Assembly (NCBI GenBank): GCA_965248905.1
Contig: CBDFKS010000006.1
Coordinates: 1-64,000, forward strand
Source: CBDFKS01 sp965248905
GTDB lineage: Bacteria; Chloroflexota; Dehalococcoidia; Lucifugimonadales; JAGWBF01
DNA: 64,000 bases
Reading direction: 5' to 3'
This document shows positions 32,265 to 38,994 of the stretch, in pieces; position 1 is the first letter of the stretch; each line of letters starts with the position of its first letter. The position numbers and the translations under genes are program-made. The notes beneath the pieces were generated by a model. It saw only the letters and a list, made by a program, of their open reading frames with translations. It was not told where the DNA came from and ran no database searches.

Positions 32265-32416
32265 CCTGGGATGAGGGCCACTTCCGCAGCAATGACGAGA
32301 TGAGGAGACCGGTGACTTTGAAAAGACTTTAGGGTGTGAGGGCGTACGCCCTTGCCTGGAGCCGTACGTGTACATCGGGTGCTGTGTGAGGAGGCGTCAA
32401 TCAGCCGAAGGTCGGG

Positions 32417-33496
32417 CTACCAGTCTGGCTGACTGTCGTTGGCATTATTGTTGGTGAGGCGAATCTGGTTGTCGCCGTCGGCACCCATGACAATAATCTC
32501 GCCGGTGCCATACATGAATGACGTGAAGAGAATCTTCTTACCATCGGGAGACCAGACTGGGGACTCATCCTTGGAGTCGTTGAAAGTAAGCCTGATCTGA
32601 GATGCGCCGTCCGCCTTCATTACGTATATTTCCGCGTTGCCATCCCGCTCTGAAACGAAGGCCAGCTGTTTTCCGTCAGGAGACCACACCGGCTCAGACT
32701 CGGAGCTGGTGTTGTGAGTCAGACGGTCCTGGCTGGTGCCATCGGAGTTCATGATATATATCTCTTGGTTACCATCACGCTCCGAGATAAATGCCATTCT
32801 CTCTCCGTTGGGAGACCATGTAATGTCATAGTCCTTTTCTTCAGTCAAACGTCTAACGTTAACCCCATCGGGATTACGGGTGATGATACCGGGTTCTTGG
32901 TCTGTTCCTTCTAGAATGAAAGCCAGCCATTGACCGTCGGGAGACCATGCGCTCAGTACTGGTTGAGAATCGTCGAACGTAACCCTGGTGAATTGGGGCT
33001 CTTCAGCGTCTCTGAGATAGATTTCCGGCTGACCATCCCGGTTGGATACGAAAGCCACTCTGTTACCATCGGGGGACCAGAGGTGCATGTGATCATCCCC
33101 TGGACTGCGGGTGAGTCGCTCAGTCTTGGGCTCGTCCTTGCCGACCTCGATGCGGTTTAACTCCCGGTCTCCAGACTCCTGAGAGATGAAAACGACCCAT
33201 TTACCATCGGGTGATAGAAGAGGCTGGACATCGTCGGCACTGTTCTCGGTGAGGCGGGTCTGGTTAGTACCGTCCACGTCCATCATGTAGATCTCAGGAT
33301 TGCCATTGCGATCCGACACGAAGACGATCTGTTCCTTCTCTGAACCTACACACCCTAGGGCCAGGAGAAGGACGACAGACAGAAAGATGACCGCGGCTAC
33401 CCTACTTGGACCGGTTAAGATCGTTCGAACAAAGTTGAAGGAGACTAAGCAGCTCCCACCAGCAACCACAACACCGACTCTCTTCTTGGACAACAC
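32417..33496 (-). CDS. TolB-like PD40 beta-propeller lipoprotein
   Basis: 359 residues; GTG/TTG start, hydrophobic segment AAVIFLSVVLLLALGCVGS with lipobox Cys near 49 and an unusually long basic N-region. The rest is a run of about seven PD40 (WD40-like) units with the repeated D-G-T-x-x-x-R-L-T...W-S-P-D-G-x-x-x-x-F-x-S-x-R-D-G-x-x-E-I-Y pattern, as in TolB. The predicted location is the outer face of the membrane. No Tol-Pal partners are adjacent. A sensory or scaffolding role is likely. Confidence 0.85.
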   Translation of the reverse strand: MLSKKRVGVVVAGGSCLVSFNFVRTILTGPSRVAAVIFLSVVLLLALGCVGSEKEQIVFVSDRNGNPEIYMMDVDGTNQTRLTENSADDVQPLLSPDGKWVVFISQESGDRELNRIEVGKDEPKTERLTRSPGDDHMHLWSPDGNRVAFVSNRDGQPEIYLRDAEEPQFTRVTFDDSQPVLSAWSPDGQWLAFILEGTDQEPGIITRNPDGVNVRRLTEEKDYDITWSPNGERMAFISERDGNQEIYIMNSDGTSQDRLTHNTSSESEPVWSPDGKQLAFVSERDGNAEIYVMKADGASQIRLTFNDSKDESPVWSPDGKKILFTSFMYGTGEIIVMGADGDNQIRLTNNNANDSQPDW

Positions 33497-33573
33497 CTAC
33501 CCCTGATACACCTTCACTTCAGGGATTGTACCAAAAAGTATCCTATCAATTAAATTTAAAAAGGTATCAAAAT

Positions 33574-34812
33574 TTACCCAATATTGCTACGTTGTTGAGC
33601 GTAGTGGCTAGCAGGCGAACTGTGACGGCGGGATACCAAGGTGGCCAGAAGGGGGTTGATGAAGGTAAGCGCCTTACTCAGGACTGGGTGGCACATGACC
33701 TTCATAATCAGCCCGCTATGCCAATCGAAAGAAAGTGCTCGGGATTCAACCAGATCTTTATAAACCCCGTTGTTGGATATTGTGTGCATCAGGTGATTGA
33801 TCTGGCAGTCTTTTAAAGCTTCAAAGAGGCGTCGAGCCGAGTAGCCGATCTCTAACTCTTGAGACAGCAGACTCTTCCATTCTTTCTCATAGCTGCTTAG
33901 CTGAGAGGCCGACAAGTCATTCCGGGAAAAGGCCGTATCCAAGGAGCTTGCCGCCACTTCGCTGGCCAAGAGGGCATAATATATCCCTCCACCGGTGGTG
34001 GGCTTCACCTGGCCGGCCGCATCTCCTACCACCAGCACCCGCTCTCCGAAGGTCCTGCCAAGGGGCCTGAGAGGCACCCCCCAGCGGGAAGGCTCTTTGA
34101 TGACAGCGGTTATCTTTCCCTCCTCTTGGAGCCTGCACAGGAGCTTCTGAAGATAGGCATGACCGCCATAACGAGCCAGTAGTCCCAACAGAGCCTTGCC
34201 GCCTGAGGTGGGGACTAGCCACGCAAAAAATCCGGGAGCGACGGACTGTCCGAAGTAGACATGGATTTCACTTATGTCGGGGGCCATCACCTCCCCCTGA
34301 ACACCGGTTACATAGTCTCCCACTTTGCCCAGGCCCAGTTGACTCGTCAGCTCAGAACCAAAACCGCTGGCAAGCACCAGCGCCTTGGCAACCAAAGAAC
34401 GAGTTTCCGTTCCGTCAGATACCTGAACACTGGCGCACTCCCCATTGGTGGATACATCGGTAACGCGATGTCCAACGAGATAGCTAGCGCCGGCCTGCCG
34501 AGCCCGGTCCGCGAAGGAGGATACGTAGGCAACCCGGTCAATCACATGGGCTTGTACGTCTTGTCGAGCGAAATCTACGGTTTCACCTTCAGGTGCGGTA
34601 ACTCTAGCAACCCTGGCGTCCCTATAGACCATAGAGCTATCAGGGGGAAATCGCTGAATACATTCACTGCCCACAATCCCCGTGCAGAGCTTGTCACCGA
34701 TGTGATGTCGCCAGTCCACAACCGTCACATCGTAGCCCTGGCTGGCCAATCTAAAGGCGACGTTATTCCCAGCGGGACCGGCCCCAACCACTATGACATC
34801 CTTCAAATTCAA
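33574..34812 (-). CDS. Geranylgeranyl-reductase-family FAD oxidoreductase
   Basis: 412 residues. FAD site DVIVVGAGPAGNNVAFRLASQGYDVTVVD at the N terminus, CTGIVGSECIQRF, the middle motif PTSGGKALLGLLA, and the second FAD-contact RVLVVGDAAGQVKPTTGGGIYYALLASEVAA near residue 285. This is the geranylgeranyl reductase/digeranylglycerophospholipid reductase group, which reduces isoprenoid double bonds; exact substrate is not readable. The start is TTG at 34812 (or the in-frame TTG two codons later, which is better spaced from GGAGGGAG). Confidence 0.85.
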   Translation of the reverse strand: MNLKDVIVVGAGPAGNNVAFRLASQGYDVTVVDWRHHIGDKLCTGIVGSECIQRFPPDSSMVYRDARVARVTAPEGETVDFARQDVQAHVIDRVAYVSSFADRARQAGASYLVGHRVTDVSTNGECASVQVSDGTETRSLVAKALVLASGFGSELTSQLGLGKVGDYVTGVQGEVMAPDISEIHVYFGQSVAPGFFAWLVPTSGGKALLGLLARYGGHAYLQKLLCRLQEEGKITAVIKEPSRWGVPLRPLGRTFGERVLVVGDAAGQVKPTTGGGIYYALLASEVAASSLDTAFSRNDLSASQLSSYEKEWKSLLSQELEIGYSARRLFEALKDCQINHLMHTISNNGVYKDLVESRALSFDWHSGLIMKVMCHPVLSKALTFINPLLATLVSRRHSSPASHYAQQRSNIG

Positions 34813-34924
34813 CTCCCTCCCAGAATCCCACCGGGATGAACCGGAGATCGGCTCAGAAGAATTTCAGTGAGGATTATACTATGCGAGCCTATGGTTCGCC
34901 ATAGGAGGCCCCTGACCGGCTAAT

Positions 34925-35032
34925 GCGGGTTTGCTCCGAACCCGCCATAAGTATTTATTTCAAAACCGCCGAGATCGCCGAGAATTCATCTTACTTTATT
35001 TCTACCTCAGCGGTCTCAGCGCACTCTGCGGT
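34925..35032. repeat. Intergenic hairpin and dispersed CGCCGAGATCGCCGAG-type repeat
   Basis: GCGGGTT (34925-34931) pairs with AACCCGC (34939-34945). From about 34963 follows ACCGCCGAGATCGCCGAGAA ... CTCAGCGGTCTCAGCGCACTCTGCGGT, a well-known type of intergenic repeat in environmental bacteria ('accgcagagagcgcagagg'). It lies in the 285-base gap before the flavoprotein gene. It codes for nothing. Confidence 0.5.
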
Positions 35033-35097
35033 AAGATTTTCAGATAGTTGCTAAGTATAGAAACCGGACTTCCCCTGATCTAAACGCGTGTAGCAAT

Positions 35098-35898
35098 TCA
35101 GGAATCTAGACCTACAGCGAAGTCCAGCCAGGTCCTTGCGCAGGGTACCGGCAGGATGTGTTGAACAAATCCCTCAACCCCAGGGAAGATGACCAGTTTT
35201 CCGTTGGGGAAAATCTCGGCTGCCTGTCGAAAATCACCCAGTACCTCACCCTGTAGGTGCTCGGCGGCCAGCACCAACGTGGGAGTTTGAACGTTCTTCA
35301 ACAGAGGCCTCAAGTCCGTCCCCTGAGCCGACCTCTGGAACTCGGCTACGACGTGAGGCGCTGTGGCGGTCATTTGAAAAGCATACCATCGCGTATAGGC
35401 AGGGTCTACGATACTTGGGTCGAGCCGCCTCGATATGGTGCGCTCGACCCACGTCGCGATGCCCTCTCGCTCTATCAGATCCGCGGATTCGCCATGATGA
35501 GGATCATTGAGATTAGTGGGAGAGGTGCAAACCGTGAGACTCAGCAACCGCTCCTGGTGCAGGGTGGCGAATCTCATGCCTACGGTGCCGCCCACGGTCT
35601 CACCTATAAGATGGAATTTATCCAGTCCCAGGCTATCGACAAGTTGGAGCAGGTCGTCGGCGAAACCATCCAGAGACCAGGGGTATCCGGGGCCCGGCAC
35701 CGTGGACTGCCCCATGCCCCTGGCGTCCAGGCGCACCACTCTGTAATGGGCTGCCAGAATTGGTACCCACCCATACCACAAACGGTGATTCTTGGCCATT
35801 CCGTGGTGCAGCACCACCGTCTCGACCTCTTTCCAGGGGTCTGTGAAATCGTCTATGGTATAGAAAAGCTCGGCGCCGTCTCTGAGCCTCTGCTTCAT
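35098..35898 (-). CDS. Alpha/beta hydrolase with Thr at the nucleophile position
   Basis: 266 residues from the ATG at 35898 (GGAGGAGCAGATTA upstream). The fold markers are there: HHGMAKN (oxyanion turn), VVRLDARGMGQS, LIGETVGGTVGMRFA and a late His in FVQHILPV. At the nucleophile elbow the usual G-x-S-x-G reads Gly-Glu-Thr101-Val-Gly, so a Thr replaces the catalytic Ser. This may reduce or change activity. It follows the double CMD-like gene by 46 bases, a pairing seen in aromatic-degradation clusters (3-oxoadipate enol-lactonase with 4-carboxymuconolactone decarboxylase), but that function is not proven. Confidence 0.8.
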   Translation of the reverse strand: MKQRLRDGAELFYTIDDFTDPWKEVETVVLHHGMAKNHRLWYGWVPILAAHYRVVRLDARGMGQSTVPGPGYPWSLDGFADDLLQLVDSLGLDKFHLIGETVGGTVGMRFATLHQERLLSLTVCTSPTNLNDPHHGESADLIEREGIATWVERTISRRLDPSIVDPAYTRWYAFQMTATAPHVVAEFQRSAQGTDLRPLLKNVQTPTLVLAAEHLQGEVLGDFRQAAEIFPNGKLVIFPGVEGFVQHILPVPCARTWLDFAVGLDS

Positions 35899-35944
35899 TA
35901 ATCTGCTCCTCCACGATTCACCATGCCGGCAACTATCATCGCAT

Positions 35945-36736
35945 CTATTTGTTCGCTGCAAATACCTCATTGGCTATGTCGATAGCGGTCCGTGCGGCAG
36001 GAAGACCAGCATAGAAGGTGGCGTGAACAAAAATCTCTACGATCTCCTCCTGGCTGAATCCGATGTGCAGAGCGCCTCCTATGTGACTCCGTAGCTGGCG
36101 CTCGCGGCCCAGGGCGGTGAGTGCGGATAACGTGCACACAGAGCGGCTTCGAATATCAAGACCAGGTCTGGTCCAGATTGATCCCCACAGGTACTCGGTG
36201 ATCAATCGGTTAAGGTCGCCCTCGGCCTTCGTATGCGCCCCTCCTCCGGAGCCTGAGGTCGAATCGCCCATCAGCTCCTGTCGCTTCGCCACTCCCCTCT
36301 GGTACAGCTCTTCGGGGTTCTCCGCCGGGTTGTAGACCTGATATGGCGTGCACTGTATTCCTCGGCTCTCGAAGATCTCGTGGGCTATGCCCATAGCGTT
36401 AAAGGAGGCGGGCACACCGCCATACAAGGCCAGATGCACAAAAATCTCGATGATCTGCTCCGCCGTGAGTCCAAAATTGAGGCCGCTTGCAATATGTTGT
36501 CGTAGCTGGTTCTCCCTCTCCATCACAGTCAGAATCGAGAGAGTACACATCTCCCTGTGTTCGATCTTGAGCCCAGGGCGGTACCAGATGGTGCCGAAGA
36601 GGGCCTCCGCCGCAATGCGATGCAGATCCGGCGCCAGCTCCTTCGAGGCAGGGACGGAACCGCTTGTGGGTGCTCCCCCGCCCATGCGAGCTCGGAAATC
36701 CGCACCTTTCTGAAAACGCTCTTCCAACGTGGTCAT
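35945..36736 (-). CDS. Carboxymuconolactone-decarboxylase-like protein, two domains
   Basis: 263 residues composed of two CMD repeats (about 30-125 and 165-260). Each has the alpha-helical pattern of 'R-P-G-L-x-x-x-x-R-x-x-C-T-L-S-x-L-T-x-x-x-R-E-x-Q-L-R-x-H-I' (YRPGLKIEHREMCTLSILTVMERENQLRQHI and TRPGLDIRSRSVCTLSALTALGRERQLRSHI), followed by IIEIFVHLALYGGVPA or IVEIFVHATFYAGLPA. Both have a single Cys rather than CxxC, so an AhpD-type peroxidase role is unlikely. It probably decarboxylates or isomerises a lactone. First gene of a two-gene operon. Confidence 0.85.
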   Translation of the reverse strand: MTTLEERFQKGADFRARMGGGAPTSGSVPASKELAPDLHRIAAEALFGTIWYRPGLKIEHREMCTLSILTVMERENQLRQHIASGLNFGLTAEQIIEIFVHLALYGGVPASFNAMGIAHEIFESRGIQCTPYQVYNPAENPEELYQRGVAKRQELMGDSTSGSGGGAHTKAEGDLNRLITEYLWGSIWTRPGLDIRSRSVCTLSALTALGRERQLRSHIGGALHIGFSQEEIVEIFVHATFYAGLPAARTAIDIANEVFAANK

Positions 36737-36993
36737 GTAGCCTCCTTAAGTCCTCATTTCAGTGTTTCCGTAGGGACCTCAGTCACCCTATTCAACAAGG
36801 GCATATCCGATCTCCGAAACCATCTCACTATACCTTGCGGTATGCAAGCCGTCCATCATCGACGCAGCCTCCAGGTAATGATACAGGTCCTTTTCACTGT
36901 CATCCTAAGCCCCTTCATCGCTTCGCTCTTCACCATGACACAAGAATGAAAAAGCCCTGGGAAGTAACGAATAGCCGTTCAGTTCCCCCTTAC

Positions 36994-37067
36994 TGTCATC
37001 GCGAGCGGAGCGAAGCAATCTCTTCCGTCATGGAGATTGCTTCGTCGCTATCGCTCCTCGCAATGAC
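36994..37067. repeat. REP/MITE-like intergenic palindrome
   Basis: Left arm TGTCATCGCGAGCGGAGCG-AAGCAATCTC, right arm GAGATTGCTTCG-TCGC-TATCGCTCCTCGCAATGAC, mostly complementary. This 'tgtcattgcgaggagcgaagcgacgaagcaatctc' element is very common between genes of many environmental bacteria. It fills the middle of the 428-base gap 36737-37164, which has no gene. Confidence 0.8.
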
Positions 37068-37164
37068 TATTGAGAGGGCCCTGGGCAGTGCTATGTCCGT
37101 GGTATCCAGTGGAGGACTTTTGGCCTATAATAGGGCTGGAAAAATTTCTCGTGGAGGTAACTAA

Positions 37165-37581
37165 ATGGCAGTTCTAACCCTTGCAGAGGCCGAAAAAATC
37201 CTTGCAGCCGCGAAGGCAAAGGTATTGGAGATGGGCAAACCCATGGGTGTGTCGGTGGTGGACCCTCGAGGCGACCTGATAACGATGTTCCGTGCGGACG
37301 GCGCCAAGTGGAGGACAGCACCTATATCCCGTGGCAAAGCAGCAGCCTCAGCCGCATTCGGTGTGCCCAGCCGAGAGCTGCTAGAGAACGCTCAGAATCC
37401 GGTACAGCGCGCCCTCATGGCCATCGAAGGGGGTCACTTGGTCCCGGGACCGGGTGCATATCCCATATACAGAAACGGAGAGCTCATCGGAGCCGCAGGA
37501 GGCAGTGGAGGCTCCGCTGAGGAGGATGAAGCCGCGTGTATGGCTGGTATCAACGCCCTGGGGCTCTCCATCAAACCCTAG
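37165..37581 (+). CDS. GlcG/HbpS-family heme-degrading-like protein
   Basis: 138 residues. Typical GlcG/HbpS domain: LTLAEAEKILAAAKAKVLEMGKPMGVSVVDPRGDLITMFRADGAKWRTAPISRGKAAASAAFGVPSREL...GGHLVPGPGAYPIYRNGELIGAAGGSGGSAEEDEAACMAGI. Members occur as heme- or glycol-related cofactors and are often near oxidoreductases. A GGAGGTAACTA ribosome site precedes the ATG. Stand-alone between two repeat-filled gaps. Exact function not known. Confidence 0.85.
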   Translation: MAVLTLAEAEKILAAAKAKVLEMGKPMGVSVVDPRGDLITMFRADGAKWRTAPISRGKAAASAAFGVPSRELLENAQNPVQRALMAIEGGHLVPGPGAYPIYRNGELIGAAGGSGGSAEEDEAACMAGINALGLSIKP

Positions 37582-37627
37582 CACCTTGTGAACAAGATTT
37601 CGATAGGTGCTTTCACCTCCATCCTAA

Positions 37628-37680
37628 CCTTCCCCCATCAATGGGGAAGGGACTTGTTCTCTCCTCTTGATGGGGGAGAG
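37628..37680. repeat. Dispersed hairpin repeats in the 203-base gap
   Basis: CCTTCCCC(C)AT pairs with ATGGGGAAGG (37628-37650), and CTCTCC ... GGGGGAGAG forms a second weaker stem (37661-37680). Related to 32242 and 60261. It likely serves as terminator for the GlcG-like gene and the oxidase gene that converge here. Confidence 0.55.
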
Positions 37681-37784
37681 TTAGAGTGCGGATGGAACGA
37701 TGCATCAATTTAAAGGTTGACTGAGTACTAGTCGCCGCGCATATCAAAAAGCATATGACTTAGCCCCCCAAGCACATGCCTCGC

Positions 37785-38948
37785 TCACGCTAGTACGCTG
37801 TATCTATAGCGGGAGCGGAGAGGGTCATTCTCTCTGAAACGGGCCATGCGAAGGGGGGCTATATCTATGGTAGTGGCACGGCCATCCATTATAAGCTCAG
37901 ACATGGTGATTCCGACTATCGGCGCAAGCTTGAAGCCGTGTCCGCTGAATCCGACGGCGCAGTACAGGCCATCGATCCCTTCAACCTTGTCCAAGATGGG
38001 ATGCCAGTCTGGAGAGACAGTGAACAGGCCAGACCATCCGCCACGGAAGAAGCCCTGGGACATGTCAGGCATACGCCGCACCAATTTCTGAAAGGCATCC
38101 CGAACAACCTCCATGTCCACGCTCTGGTCGTAATCGTGAGGGTCTGCCGACCCTTCTCCGATCCCGATGTACGTAAGGTTCGACGGGTCCGGGCGGAAAG
38201 AGAATTGCTGAGTGATGTCGCCAACGGTGGGATGAGTGGGAATCAACTCCTCCGGCCTGCGGAATCCGATTACTTGATGGCGGGTGGTGGTCAGAGGGAC
38301 GTCGACACCGATGCCAGAGAATAGACTTCCAGACCAGGGTCCAGCGACGATGACCACAGCAGAAGTCTCTATTGTACCGTCGTTGGTTACGACTGCTCTC
38401 ACCTTCCCACCCACCACTTCTATCTCTGTGACTTGAGCATTCAGATAGAGCTGAGCTCCAAGCTCCTTTGCTCGTTTGGCATAGGTAGTGGTAACCAGAT
38501 AGGGGTCCGCGTAGCCTGACTCCGGTTCGTAGGCAAGAACCGCGGCATCGGCTACGTTTATTATAGGCGCGATCTCTTCCACATCTTCATGGGAAACAAT
38601 ACCTGTGTTGATGCCCAATGTCCGCTGCATGGACACGTTCTGTTCCAGAGCTGAGGCATCATCCGCGTCAGCTAATAGCAGGTAACCGGTGTTAACGAAG
38701 CCGGAGGGCCCGCCGATCATGTCCTGGAAATCTCTGTAAATCTTCAAGCTTTCCCAGGCCATTAGAGCGGTGACTTGATTGGAATAGTGCATCCTGAGAA
38801 TGGCCTGGGATTTGCCAGTAGAGCCCGAGCCGAGCACCTCCTTCTCGAGGAGCACCAGGTGTTTGACCCCTCGAGAAGCCAGGTTGTAGAGGATGCTACA
38901 GCCCATTACGCCGCCACCCACTACCACAGCATCAGCCGTTGATTTCAC
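37785..38948 (-). CDS. FAD-dependent amino-acid oxidase family (DadA/SoxB-type)
   Basis: 387 residues from the GTG at 38948, which sits right before the FAD motif (ADAVVVGGGVMGCSILYNLASRGV) and avoids overlap with the gene ending at 38995; a longer frame to 39029 is possible. STGKSQAILRMHYSN and the C-terminal DGLYCAVGFSGHGFKLAPIVGITMSELI are family hallmarks of sarcosine oxidase/dimethylglycine/D-amino-acid dehydrogenase-type enzymes that oxidise an N-methyl or amine group. Substrate is unknown. It is 46 bases after the large membrane-protein gene. Confidence 0.85.
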   Translation of the reverse strand: MKSTADAVVVGGGVMGCSILYNLASRGVKHLVLLEKEVLGSGSTGKSQAILRMHYSNQVTALMAWESLKIYRDFQDMIGGPSGFVNTGYLLLADADDASALEQNVSMQRTLGINTGIVSHEDVEEIAPIINVADAAVLAYEPESGYADPYLVTTTYAKRAKELGAQLYLNAQVTEIEVVGGKVRAVVTNDGTIETSAVVIVAGPWSGSLFSGIGVDVPLTTTRHQVIGFRRPEELIPTHPTVGDITQQFSFRPDPSNLTYIGIGEGSADPHDYDQSVDMEVVRDAFQKLVRRMPDMSQGFFRGGWSGLFTVSPDWHPILDKVEGIDGLYCAVGFSGHGFKLAPIVGITMSELIMDGRATTIDIAPLRMARFRENDPLRSRYRYSVLA

Positions 38949-38994
38949 TTCTGGGGCACTCCATTTTCCTATCAGAGAAGCACATTGCGGAGAG

